Notes under the pieces: model-generated
The model's input: the letters and a program-made list of their open reading frames with translations, nothing else
What the model was told of the DNA's origin: nothing
The model's database searches: none
Shown here: positions 42,051 to 50,797 of the stretch, in pieces
Layout: each line of letters starts with the position of its first letter
How positions within the stretch are numbered: the stretch's first letter is position 1
From: JAKFWI01 sp031399165
GTDB taxonomy: Bacteria; Pseudomonadota; Alphaproteobacteria; Caulobacterales; Aquidulcibacteraceae
DNA: 64,000 nt
Reading direction: 5' to 3'
Assembly (NCBI GenBank): GCA_031399165.1
Contig: JANNOO010000001.1
Coordinates: 30,473-94,472 of the forward strand
Translations under genes and position numbers: made by a program

Positions 42051-42154
42051 CGATAAGAGCCGCTTAAGGCGCGCGCGCGCGATCCGCAAGCGAATTTCGG
42101 CGCCCCTTTGTTTCGCACCGGGTTCTGGGCGAAAAGAGCGGAGGGAGGCAAAGT

Positions 42155-43639
42155 ATGGCGCAGAAATTCATCGCCGCGATCGATCAGGGCACGACCTCCT
42201 CACGCTGTATCGTGTTCGATGAGGCCGGCGCGCTCCGCGCCATGGAGCAGAAAGAACATCGCCAGATTTTCCCGCGCCCCGGCTGGGTTGAGCACGATGC
42301 GGCCGAAATCTGGGAAAACACGCAGATCGTCGTGCGCGGCGCGCTGGCCAGGCTGGCGATCGGCCCGCGCGACCTGGCGGCCGTAGGCATAACCAATCAA
42401 CGCGAAACCACTCTGCTGTGGGACAGGAAAACCGGCGCGCCGATTCACAACGCCATCGTCTGGCAAGATACACGCACCGATCAACTCGTCCGCGAGATCG
42501 GCGGCAATGCCGGGCAAGACCGCTTTCGCGCGCAATCCGGCCTGCCGCTGGCGACCTATTTCTCGGGCCCCAAAATCCGCTGGCTGCTCGATCATGTTCA
42601 CGGCGCGCGCGAGCGCGCAGCGCGCGGCGACATCCTGTTCGGCACGATGGACAGCTGGCTGATCTGGAAGCTCACCGGCCGCCACGTAACAGACGTCACC
42701 AACGCCAGCCGCACAATGCTGATGAATCTCGCGACGCTGGATTGGGACGATGAATTGCTTGAGGCGATCGGCGTACCGCGCGCGCTGCTGCCGGAAATAC
42801 GCCCCTCGTCGGAAATTTACGGCAAGGCCACCGGCGTGCTTGACGGCGTGCCCGTCGCCGCCGCGCTAGGCGATCAGCAGGCGGCTCTGTTCGGGCAAAC
42901 CTGCTTTGCGCCGGGCGAAGGCAAATGCACCTACGGCACAGGCGCATTTTTCCTGCTCAACACCGGCGAAAGCGCGGTCAAATCGAACAACGGCCTGCTG
43001 ACGACGCTTGCGTACCAGATCGCCGGCGCCACGCCGGTTTACGCGCTTGAAGGCTCTGTCGCGATCTGCGGCGCGCTGGTGCAATGGGTCCGCGACAAGC
43101 TCGGCCTGATCAAGAGCGCCAGCGAGATCGAAGCGCTGGCCGCGAGCGTAAACGATAATGGCGGCGCGTATATCGTGCCCGCATTCTCCGGCCTGTTCGC
43201 ACCCTATTGGCGCAGCGATGCGCGCGGTGTGATCGTAGGCCTCACCGGCTACGTCACGAAAGCGCATCTCGCGCGCGCCGTGCTTGAGGCTGCCGCATGG
43301 CAAGTGCGCGAAGTGGTCGATGCGATGAACGCCGATTCCGGCGTCGTGCTGAAAACGCTGAAGGCCGATGGCGGCATGACCGCGAACAATCTGCTGATGC
43401 AGATTCAGGCGGACGTGCTGGACGCGCCGGTGGTGCGCCCCGCGGTTACGGAAACGACATGCCTCGGCGCGGCTTATGCCGCCGGACTGGCCGTGGGCTA
43501 CTGGCCCGACATGGACGCGCTGCGCGCCAACTGGCGCAAGGACACCGAATGGCGCCCCGCGATCACCAGCGAAGCGCGCACGCGCGCCTATGCGCAATGG
43601 AAGAAAGCCGTCACGCGCACGTTGGATTGGGTGGAGTGA
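42155..43639 (+). CDS. glpK: Glycerol kinase
   Basis: The 494-residue FGGY-family kinase phosphorylates glycerol to glycerol 3-phosphate. It begins KFIAAIDQGTTSSRCIVFDE, the phosphate-binding loop. GITNQRETTLLWDRKTG, NAIVWQDTRT, and GYVTKAHLARAVLEAAAW with LKADGGMTANNLLMQIQADV near the C-terminus confirm glycerol kinase. Length is normal. GGGAGG precedes the ATG. No glpF or glpD is adjacent. Confidence 0.97.
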   Translation: MAQKFIAAIDQGTTSSRCIVFDEAGALRAMEQKEHRQIFPRPGWVEHDAAEIWENTQIVVRGALARLAIGPRDLAAVGITNQRETTLLWDRKTGAPIHNAIVWQDTRTDQLVREIGGNAGQDRFRAQSGLPLATYFSGPKIRWLLDHVHGARERAARGDILFGTMDSWLIWKLTGRHVTDVTNASRTMLMNLATLDWDDELLEAIGVPRALLPEIRPSSEIYGKATGVLDGVPVAAALGDQQAALFGQTCFAPGEGKCTYGTGAFFLLNTGESAVKSNNGLLTTLAYQIAGATPVYALEGSVAICGALVQWVRDKLGLIKSASEIEALAASVNDNGGAYIVPAFSGLFAPYWRSDARGVIVGLTGYVTKAHLARAVLEAAAWQVREVVDAMNADSGVVLKTLKADGGMTANNLLMQIQADVLDAPVVRPAVTETTCLGAAYAAGLAVGYWPDMDALRANWRKDTEWRPAITSEARTRAYAQWKKAVTRTLDWVE

Positions 43640-43640
43640 A

Positions 43641-43662
43641 CCCTTCCCGCGCGCGGGAGAGG
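43641..43662. repeat. REP-like hairpin, copy 1 (glpK/rutC boundary)
   Basis: The centre TCCCGCGCGCGGGA is a perfect 14-bp palindrome directly after the glpK stop and just before the rutC stop on the other strand. It resembles the hairpins at 62256 and 63019. It may also end transcription of the two convergent genes. Confidence 0.55.
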
Positions 43663-43665
43663 AAG

Positions 43666-44055
43666 TTACTTCTTTCCGATATGCGCCGTGCTGGCGATCT
43701 CCACCAGAAATTCCGGCCGCACCAGCGTACACGCAATCGCGTAGCGCGCGGGTTTCGCGCCGGGGAAATATTCTTTGTAGACTTCGTTCACCGCCGCGAA
43801 GTGTTTGAAGTCGGATATGAACAGCTGATTGAACACGATGTCGGCCATCGTGCCGCCAGCGCTTTCGACCACGCTTTTGATGATCTCCAGCACACCGCGC
43901 GTCTGCGCCGCCGCATCGCCAGGATGGGCGCATTGGCCGTCCTGCGTGAAATCCAGCGTGCCGGAAACGTAAAGCACGCCGTCCACCAGCACGCCCGGCG
44001 AGTAAGGCGCGATCGGCGGCGGCGCGCCGGCGGGCGTGATCACTTTGAACGTCAT
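43666..44055 (-). CDS. rutC: RutC/RidA family protein
   Basis: A 129-residue protein very like RutC of the pyrimidine-degradation Rut pathway across its whole length: the starting PPIAPYSPGVLVDGVLYVSG, then AAAQTRGVLEIIKSVVESAGG, FNQLFISDFKHFAAVNEVY, FPGAKPARYAI and LVEIASTAHI. The RidA fold and its arginine (PARYAI) are retained, consistent with enamine/imine deaminase or aminoacrylate processing. The other rut genes are not nearby, so it may serve another pathway. Confidence 0.88.
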   Translation of the reverse strand: MTFKVITPAGAPPPIAPYSPGVLVDGVLYVSGTLDFTQDGQCAHPGDAAAQTRGVLEIIKSVVESAGGTMADIVFNQLFISDFKHFAAVNEVYKEYFPGAKPARYAIACTLVRPEFLVEIASTAHIGKK

Positions 44056-44341
44056 GGTTGCTCCTTATGAGAACGTGCGCGCATGGGTTTGGCGCAAGAG
44101 ATTTCGGCGGCGGGCTAGCCCGTGTTCACCGGCGCGAACGCCGCCACGGCCTTGAGCGCCCCCGCAAATTGCATCGCCGCCTTGGGCGATTTTTCCACCC
44201 GGAATGTCGTAAAGATTGCCTCTCATGGCGAGGCGTTCTAGACGCCCGCATGCACAAGCCGCAACGGCTTGATTTTGCCCGCGCAGCGCCGCTTGATGGC
44301 GCGGGGCGGGCAAGAGGCCGTATCAGGGAATGTAGAGCCGA
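44056..44341. other. Intergenic region between rutC and the fusion gene
   Basis: These 286 bases hold no RNA gene or clear operator. A frame on the minus strand, 44115-44198 (27 residues from GTG, ending FAPVNTG), has protein-like composition and may be a short gene or the end of a lost one. It is not called as a gene. Confidence 0.3.
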
Positions 44342-46186
44342 ATGAGCGCTGTCAGCGGCCAGCCCCGGCGCAGGACGGGTCTGGCGTTCGCAAAACGATG
44401 GCGCGCTGCCCTGATCGTGCTGGGCTATGCGGCGCTGCTGGCGTTTTGCGGGCACGCGATCTTCCAGATTCTGCGCGAAGGCGGGTTCAGCCAGTTCGGC
44501 GAAAGTCTTTCGGCGCTGGCGCCGGACGTGGTGCTGCGCGCGGCGGCGATGGTCGCGGCCACTTACGCGCTGATGTGCATCATCGAGCAATTGGTGCTGC
44601 GCGACGTTTATGCGCGGCTGCCCTTGGGCTCGACCATTATCGCGCCGCTGATCTCCAATTCGGTGTCGATCGGCATCGGGTTCGGCGCAGTCTCCGGCGC
44701 GGCGATCCGTATGCGGATTTACGGACGCCACGGCATGGACACGCGCAATTGCGTGCTGATCGCCTCCGGCGTGACGCTGGTTTCGCTAGCCGGCGGCGCG
44801 TGCCTGGCGGCGATCGGCTTGACTGCCGAACCTGAAGCGGTCGGCGCGCGCCTCAATGTTTCTCACGATTTTCTGCGCATTGTGGGCTGGTGTGTTCTGG
44901 CGTTTTTCGCGTTGACGCTGTTCGCAGCCGGCGGCAAACGGCGCAAACTCAATCTGCTCGGACGGCCTGTGAAGCTGCCCTCCGCGCGCGCCGGCGCGAC
45001 GCGGCTTATTGTCGGCGTGGCCGACTGGATGGCCAGCGCGAGCGTGCTGTTCTTCCTGTTGCCGCCAAGCGCCCAAGACAATTGGCTGGCGTTCGCGGCG
45101 TTTTTCTCGGCGTTGCATTTCGTGGCGATGAGCACAGGCGCGCCGGCGGGAATCGGCGTGTTCGACGCGGTGATGCTTGGCCTCAACCCCACCGACGCGA
45201 CCAGCGGGCAGCTCGCCGCCGCGCTCGTTGTCTACCGCCTGCTCAGCTTCATCACGCCGCTGGCGCTGGGCACGCTCGGGCTGATCGTTTTCGAAGGCCA
45301 TCGCGGGCTTGTCGCCGGACACCATCCACGCCCACCGCCAGCTACCAGATTACGACGCGATACCATGCGGCGCGCGTTCCACTTTGCCGGCGTGTGGCTT
45401 GCGGCGCGCGCGATGCCGGGCTTAACGCATGCGCCCGGCGCCACGCGCATACCCGTCGGCGCCCTGCTTGACGCGGCGCGCAAGGCGCCGGCGAGCGATC
45501 TGCGGGCGATCACACGCGGCAGGCCAGTGATCGTGATCGCGCCGCATCCCGATGACGAAGTGCTCGGTTGCGGCGGCTTGCTGGCGGCCTGCGCCGCCGC
45601 AGGCGTACCCGCGCATGTGGTGATCCTGACCGATGGCTCGCTGTCACATCCCGGCTCGGCGAGCTGGTCGGCCCGGCGCATCGCCGCGCAGCGGGCGCAG
45701 GAGGCGCGGCGCGCGGCGCAAACGCTGGGCATGGCGCGTCAGAGCGTGACGCTGCTTGGTCTGCGCGACGGGCGCCTCCTGTTCGACCGCGCGCAGATGA
45801 TACGCGCGGCGTCTTTCGTTGCGCGGCTGGCGCGGCGCACCAAAGCCTGCACGCTGCTGGTAAGCTGGCGCCACGATCCCCACCCTGACCACGCCGCGGC
45901 CGCGTTGATCGCGAGCCAGGCGCGCCGCCATGCGCCGCATCTGCGGCTGCTGCACTATCCGGTCTGGGGCCATCTACTGCCGCGCGACGTAGCGCTGACC
46001 GACGGCCCCTGGCGGGTGATGCGGATGGATATTTCGCGCTGGCTGAGTGTGAAGCGCCGCGCGCTGCGCGCCTATCGCACGCAAACCACCGCGCTGATTG
46101 CCGATGCGCCGATTACGCTTAGGTTGCAGCGCGATCAGCTCGATGCACTGCTAACTCGTAACGAGATATTCCTGCGCCAAGATTAG
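44342..46186 (+). CDS. Fusion of a flippase-like (LPG synthase/UPF0104) membrane domain with a PIG-L deacetylase
   Basis: A single 614-residue frame holds two domains. Residues about 25-330 form a multi-pass membrane domain with ISNSVSIGIGFGAVSGAAIRMRIYG and FHVAMSTGAPAGIGVFDAV-like stretches typical of the MprF/LPG synthase TM (UPF0104) family. A basic, proline-rich linker (about 325-395) follows. Residues about 396-614 are a PIG-L (LmbE) zinc deacetylase, with HPDDE at 402-406 and a second metal-binding HPDH near 514. Internal ATG at 45365 has no ribosome site, so a separate start is unlikely. The domains are normally on different proteins. The stop overlaps that of the convergent GT2 gene. 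Confidence 0.85.
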   Translation: MSAVSGQPRRRTGLAFAKRWRAALIVLGYAALLAFCGHAIFQILREGGFSQFGESLSALAPDVVLRAAAMVAATYALMCIIEQLVLRDVYARLPLGSTIIAPLISNSVSIGIGFGAVSGAAIRMRIYGRHGMDTRNCVLIASGVTLVSLAGGACLAAIGLTAEPEAVGARLNVSHDFLRIVGWCVLAFFALTLFAAGGKRRKLNLLGRPVKLPSARAGATRLIVGVADWMASASVLFFLLPPSAQDNWLAFAAFFSALHFVAMSTGAPAGIGVFDAVMLGLNPTDATSGQLAAALVVYRLLSFITPLALGTLGLIVFEGHRGLVAGHHPRPPPATRLRRDTMRRAFHFAGVWLAARAMPGLTHAPGATRIPVGALLDAARKAPASDLRAITRGRPVIVIAPHPDDEVLGCGGLLAACAAAGVPAHVVILTDGSLSHPGSASWSARRIAAQRAQEARRAAQTLGMARQSVTLLGLRDGRLLFDRAQMIRAASFVARLARRTKACTLLVSWRHDPHPDHAAAALIASQARRHAPHLRLLHYPVWGHLLPRDVALTDGPWRVMRMDISRWLSVKRRALRAYRTQTTALIADAPITLRLQRDQLDALLTRNEIFLRQD

Positions 46187-47313
46187 GCGGTTTCGGATTC
46201 CGGGACATTGGTGAGACGGCGGGCGGCGGCAAGCAGCCGGTCCATGCGCTGCGTTTCGCGCATGATGTCAGGCGCGCGGAGCGGCCGGCGGGCCAGACGC
46301 GGAGATTGCGCCTCCAGCTCGGCCCACGCATCTTCGAAATCGAACTGACGCAATGAAGCAAGGAATTTTGTTTCCACTTCGAGGCGTTTGGCCCAGGCGG
46401 CGATATCGAGCGCCGGCCAGGCCCGCCGCATGGCGCCGCGCCATTTTGCCCGCCGGTAGAAATCGAGCGCAGGCTCCAGCACGTCATGACATGCCCCAGC
46501 GGGATTGCGGACGCGTTCGGCCAAATCATCCGCCCAGCCGCCGCGGGCGCGGCCATCAAGCCGGCAAGACGTGATCACTTGCGGCGCAAAGGAATGGCGC
46601 ACCGTGCCGCCATGGCGGCGCGCCAGCGCCACCAGCGCGCGGTCTTCGGCGGGCTGGATATCTGGCACGCCGCCGACCTCGACATAAAGACCGGCGCGAA
46701 GCCCGAGGCTTGCGCCGGTTTCCATGCGATGGCGCGGCCATGAATCCCACGGCAGCGGATCAATGATGGTCTCGAGTTCGGTGGCTTTTCGCTCGTAGAC
46801 GAATTCGTTGAGGCCGCGCTCATGCACATAGCTCGGCAACAGCGCGCCTTCGGCCATATCAGGGCAGATCACGCCGCAGATGATGTCGGCGCCCTCGCGC
46901 AGCTCACGCAGATTTTCGTGGACCCAATGGGGATCGACGCGGGAGTCGGCGTCGGTTGAGAGAATGACGCCCTCGTCGTCCAGCAGGTGCGAGGCTGCGT
47001 TCATCGCCAGACGCCGGGCCATGCCGGCATGAGCGGCGGCGCCCATCAACCGCATATCATATATGTGCAGATCAAACGGCGCATTGGCGCCGAACCCGCG
47101 CGCCAACTCCACCGTGCGGTCGCTGCAATTATTCGCAAGCAGCAGCACTGCAAACGAAGCGTCCGCAGTCTGCGCCGCCAACGCGGCCAGGCACGCCTCG
47201 ATGCGCTCTTCCTCGTCGCGCGCCGGGATCGCGATCACAACTTGATAAGGCGCCGGCCTCCGGGCCAAGCCCGGCGCCAAGGGCGCTGATTCAGCATGCA
47301 TAATCAGTGGCAT
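46183..47313 (-). CDS. GT2 family glycosyltransferase
   Basis: A 376-residue GT-A fold enzyme. VVIAIPARDEEERIEACLAALAAQ and ILSTDADSRVDPHWV hold the nucleotide-sugar and metal-binding (DAD) motifs. The METGASLGLRAGLYVEVGG segment, with PAEDRALVALARRHG further on, is typical of GT2 proteins often found near PIG-L genes. The start ATG 47313 has AGGA 9 nt upstream. It is convergent with and overlaps the stop of the PIG-L fusion gene, and both may act on one glycolipid. Confidence 0.88.
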   Translation of the reverse strand: MPLIMHAESAPLAPGLARRPAPYQVVIAIPARDEEERIEACLAALAAQTADASFAVLLLANNCSDRTVELARGFGANAPFDLHIYDMRLMGAAAHAGMARRLAMNAASHLLDDEGVILSTDADSRVDPHWVHENLRELREGADIICGVICPDMAEGALLPSYVHERGLNEFVYERKATELETIIDPLPWDSWPRHRMETGASLGLRAGLYVEVGGVPDIQPAEDRALVALARRHGGTVRHSFAPQVITSCRLDGRARGGWADDLAERVRNPAGACHDVLEPALDFYRRAKWRGAMRRAWPALDIAAWAKRLEVETKFLASLRQFDFEDAWAELEAQSPRLARRPLRAPDIMRETQRMDRLLAAARRLTNVPESETA

Positions 47314-47522
47314 GCGCCGCATCCTGCCGCTACAAAGTGATAGTTCAACGCCGATCCCCCACGCCGGGCGCTTGCCCGCCGTTCGACCGCCCACCTTGGC
47401 CCGCGCCACTCGAACACTAATTAAGCGCCCCGTTCAAGCGCGGCAGCAAATTCTGGAACTGCAAGAGTATGCTTGCCCTGGGCGCGCCGCTGGACTTGAT
47501 GGCGGAAAAACCGGAGAAGGCC

Positions 47523-48083
47523 ATGGCGATGCGTGAAGTTCTTATACGTGCCGGTGTTTCGGCTGGCGTTCTGGCGCTTGCCGCGTGCGGCGGCGGGCCG
47601 CAGCGGCCGCCGCCCGGTGGCGGCGCGCCAGGCATACCGGCGGCTAGCCGCGTGGTTGCGCCTGAAGCGCTGCTGTTTCTTGAGTTCGACGCCGACCGCG
47701 ACCGGCGCATCGAACGCGCCGAACTACAGCGCGGCATCGACGCTTCCTGGGCCGACCTTGCCAAGGGCGGCGCGACAATCGGCCAGATCGCACTGCGCGA
47801 CTGGCTGGACCGGGCGTTGGGTACGGACGAGTTCGATTTCAGCCCGGTGTTCTTCGACTCCAACCTCGACGGGCGGATCGACAAGGCCGAGTTCACTAAC
47901 GGCTTGAGCAGCCGCTTCACCGCCCTTGACCGCGACAATGACGCCGTACTCACGCGCGCCGAACTCAGCCGCCGCACGCTAGCGCCCGAACGCGGGCGCG
48001 CCGGCGGCGAGGGCCCTCGCGCTGGCGGACCCGGTGGCGGACGCGAAGGCGGCCAAGGCCGCGGCGGACCGCCCCCGCGCTAA
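47523..48083 (+). CDS. EF-hand domain lipoprotein
   Basis: A 186-residue exported protein. The lipobox LALAAC lies at the end of a short hydrophobic signal, then a Gly/Pro-rich linker. Three calcium-binding EF-hand loops follow: DADRDRRIERAE, DSNLDGRIDKAE and DRDNDAVLTRAE. The C-terminus is a Gly/Arg-rich tail. The start at ATG 47523 is chosen because GGAG lies 6 nt upstream. Its stop overlaps that of the convergent EAL gene (CTAA). Function is unknown beyond likely calcium binding in the periplasm. Confidence 0.85.
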   Translation: MAMREVLIRAGVSAGVLALAACGGGPQRPPPGGGAPGIPAASRVVAPEALLFLEFDADRDRRIERAELQRGIDASWADLAKGGATIGQIALRDWLDRALGTDEFDFSPVFFDSNLDGRIDKAEFTNGLSSRFTALDRDNDAVLTRAELSRRTLAPERGRAGGEGPRAGGPGGGREGGQGRGGPPPR

Positions 48084-49294
48084 CCCGCCAGGAAAGCGTG
48101 CAGCTGATTAGGACCCAGCGGCGCGGCGATGAAATTGCCCTGCGCCACATCGCAGCCGAGCGCGGCGAGGTGGTGCAGCGCCGCGGCGGTTTCCACGCCT
48201 TCGCCCGTGACTTTCAGGCCAAGATCGTGCGCCAGATCGATCATGGATTTCACCAGTGCGCGATCATAGGCGCTGGAATCGAGTGCACTGACGAACCGTT
48301 TGTCGATTTTCAGTTCCTGAGCCGGAAGCTGCATTAGGTAAGACAGCGAAGAGAGACGCGCACCGAAATCATCGATCGACACTTCAATGCCAGCGGCCAT
48401 AAACGCGGCGGCGATTTCGTATGCCACGTCCGGATCTTTCATCACCGCGGTTTCGGTGATCTCAAAGCACAGGCGCGCGCCCGCGGCGTTCACGGCCGCG
48501 ATGGCCTCGGCGGCAAAAGCGCGATCATCGAGCAGGGCCGCCGATACGTTGACCGAAAACGCAATGTCGTGCCCGGCGGCGCGCAGCACGCGCTGATCGG
48601 CGATGGCGCGGCCCAGCGTCCACATCGTCAGCGGCGCGATGGCGCCACGCGCCTCAGCGACCGGCACGAACCAATCAGGCGACACCGCCCCGCGCCTTAA
48701 GTGGTTCCAGCGGACGAGACATTCCACACCAACAATGCGCCCATCCACCAGCGACCGCTTCGGCTGGTGAGCAAGACTGATTTCGCCGGCCTGCAGATCG
48801 TCCAGCAGATCGCGCACCAGAGCCGCGTCCTCAGCCTCGTCAACGCCGCCGCCGTCGAAAAAGAACAGGCGCACGCCCCCCGCCCGCGCCCGCGCCAAGG
48901 CGCGCTCGGCGCGATCCAGCAAGGCATAAGCGTCGATGAGCGGTGCGGCCACGACGACATAGCCGGCGACCGCCGGCGCGCCCGGCCGATCAAGCAGGGC
49001 GAACAATCGGGCGTTGGCTTGCTGCGCGTCCGGAAGCGCAAACGCCAGCGCCAGAGACTCAGCGCCGAGGCGGCCGACGATCAGCCCCTCGCCCAGGGCG
49101 AAGGCATCGGCGGCCGAGCGCGCCTCGCCGCCGTCATCAAGCCCAAGCGCCGCCACGACAATCGCGCCGCCGCCCTGGCCGAAAGCGTCGATCAGGTGTT
49201 GCTCAACACCGAGGCGATTGGGCAATCCGGTTTGGGAATCAAGCAGCGCCAGGCGGCGAATATCGTGTGCGCGATCGTGGAAGTCGCCGGGCAT
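48080..49294 (-). CDS. EAL-domain protein with a degenerate GGDEF domain
   Basis: A 404-residue protein with no membrane segment. The N-terminal half begins LALLDSQTGLPNRLG but has LGAES in place of GGDEF, so cyclase activity is lost. The C-terminal EAL domain reads ECLVRW, keeping the catalytic glutamate; SVNVSA, FEITETAV, SIDDFGARLSS, ELKIDK and GEGVET preserve most metal-binding residues. A c-di-GMP phosphodiesterase is likely, though DDFGTGYSS is altered to DDFGARLSS, which may reduce activity. Confidence 0.86.
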   Translation of the reverse strand: MPGDFHDRAHDIRRLALLDSQTGLPNRLGVEQHLIDAFGQGGGAIVVAALGLDDGGEARSAADAFALGEGLIVGRLGAESLALAFALPDAQQANARLFALLDRPGAPAVAGYVVVAAPLIDAYALLDRAERALARARAGGVRLFFFDGGGVDEAEDAALVRDLLDDLQAGEISLAHQPKRSLVDGRIVGVECLVRWNHLRRGAVSPDWFVPVAEARGAIAPLTMWTLGRAIADQRVLRAAGHDIAFSVNVSAALLDDRAFAAEAIAAVNAAGARLCFEITETAVMKDPDVAYEIAAAFMAAGIEVSIDDFGARLSSLSYLMQLPAQELKIDKRFVSALDSSAYDRALVKSMIDLAHDLGLKVTGEGVETAAALHHLAALGCDVAQGNFIAAPLGPNQLHAFLAG

Positions 49295-49344
49295 GGGCAG
49301 GCACCGTGACCGAGTCCACGCGCCGCCGCAACCTGCACGGTTGA

Positions 49345-50604
49345 TCAGGCCTCTGCCGCCTGAACCGTGCGGAAGGCATGCAACAGCGTATCGGGCGTGG
49401 CCGCCTCGCTACGGATGGTCATGGGCTGGAAGGCAGCCGTTCCCGGCTGCTGCGTCGTATCGAGCCCGGCGATGGAAACAACTTTTCCGCCGGCAGTAGT
49501 CGAGCCGAGCTTGCGGAACAGATTGAACCAGAACGGCGCGCCCATGCCGAAGGCGGCGCCAGCGAAGAAAATCGAAAAAATCCAGATCAGTCCGGCGCCG
49601 CTGCCGCTGCGCAGACGCGCCCACAGATTTTCGACCTGGCTGCCGTCATAGTTCAAGCCGCTGCCCGTAAGCGTCACCATCCCGACGCCGGCCGCTGCAC
49701 GGCCATCGCCGCAGCGCGCATCAATCTGGCCCACCGTGTTCGGCGCCTGCTGGCAGAAGGGGAAAAAGCGCGAGCCGATCGGCAGTCCCAGATCCTCGTA
49801 TGCGGCCGTTGCGCCCTGCAGCGCCACCACCTGCGTGCCGACGACCTGCGCCGACTGGCCGGCCTGCACGAGCGATTCACGCGCCGCTCCAGCCGTCGCC
49901 TCTTCAGCGCCAGCGGCAGGCTGTTCGCCTTCGGCCGCTGCCGGCGCGCTTTCAACTGGAACCTGAATGAGCGGCGTGATCGCCGGCGACGACAGCGAAT
50001 TGGCGATTCTCACCGCCGAATTCTGATTGGCCATCAGCGACTTGAACGCGTGCAGGATATCAACGTTGAGCGCAATCGCGACGATGGCGCCGATCAGCAC
50101 CGCGCTGACCTTGGCCTTCTTCTTGAACGTCGCCATCTGCGCGTCGCCGAAGCGCTCGAAATCGTAAGCGAAGCCGCGAATGGTCTCCCGCAACGCTGCG
50201 TCGTCCTGCCGGGCGATGATCTTGCCGACTTCCGAACGCGCCAATTGCTCGGCGAATTCGTTGGTGCTCAGCCGTTCGAGGCGCCCTCCGAAATACAGAC
50301 GCAGCACCGGAGTTTCGCTGATTTTGCGCCATTGCGGGCTCAGCGGCAGCGTGCTGTTCGCTGTCATGTCGAGCGCGAATTGGCGGGCGGCGGCTTTGTC
50401 GGTGTGTTCGCGCGCGATCAACAGATTCTGATTGCGCAGCCGCGGTGCGATCGAGCGCGTGTAGAGCGACTCCATCAGGGTAATCATGCCCTTGCGGCGT
50501 GATTGCAGCCCCTTGTGCACCGCCTCCTGCATGACGGTGACGATAGTCGAGAACACCACCATCATGGCGCACAGCGCCAGCAGCGCCGTAATAATCCCGT
50601 CCAT
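49345..50604 (-). CDS. Membrane protein of unknown function
   Basis: The 419-residue protein has an N-terminal membrane segment (MDGIITALLALCAMMVVFST), a soluble stretch, a second membrane segment (about 165-185), an Ala/Glu-rich region, and a final hydrophobic segment (about 335-355) before a tail. No domain is recognised. The start at ATG 50604 has GGGG upstream. Its neighbours do not reveal a role. Confidence 0.7.
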   Translation of the reverse strand: MDGIITALLALCAMMVVFSTIVTVMQEAVHKGLQSRRKGMITLMESLYTRSIAPRLRNQNLLIAREHTDKAAARQFALDMTANSTLPLSPQWRKISETPVLRLYFGGRLERLSTNEFAEQLARSEVGKIIARQDDAALRETIRGFAYDFERFGDAQMATFKKKAKVSAVLIGAIVAIALNVDILHAFKSLMANQNSAVRIANSLSSPAITPLIQVPVESAPAAAEGEQPAAGAEEATAGAARESLVQAGQSAQVVGTQVVALQGATAAYEDLGLPIGSRFFPFCQQAPNTVGQIDARCGDGRAAAGVGMVTLTGSGLNYDGSQVENLWARLRSGSGAGLIWIFSIFFAGAAFGMGAPFWFNLFRKLGSTTAGGKVVSIAGLDTTQQPGTAAFQPMTIRSEAATPDTLLHAFRTVQAAEA

Positions 50605-50739
50605 TCTCGAACCCCCTCGCCGTTCTGGCTCCAATCCCCCGGATCCGGAGCTACCGGCCGCGAGCAGACTTTAGCCTCTGAGTAATCTTCCGCAACGGCG
50701 TGCGCCTACCGGGCGCAGTTGGCTGTTGCACCACGCCAA

Positions 50740-50754
50740 TGTTATAGTGTAACA
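50740..50754. promoter_or_regulatory. Zur-like operator upstream of the ZnuD-like receptor
   Basis: TGTTATAGTGTAACA is a 15-bp imperfect palindrome with one mismatched pair, matching the GTTATANNATAAC-type pattern of Zur (zinc uptake regulator) sites in proteobacteria. It lies 43 bp before the ATG of the receptor gene. A TATTAT at 50771-50776 could be the -10 box, which would place the operator over the -35 region. Confidence 0.65.
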
Positions 50755-50797
50755 GCATCGCTAGGCTGGATATTATATCATTTCACGGGGCGAATAC

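Noticed and set aside
42866..43933. 355-residue frame opposite glpK
   Set aside because: Shadow of glycerol kinase.
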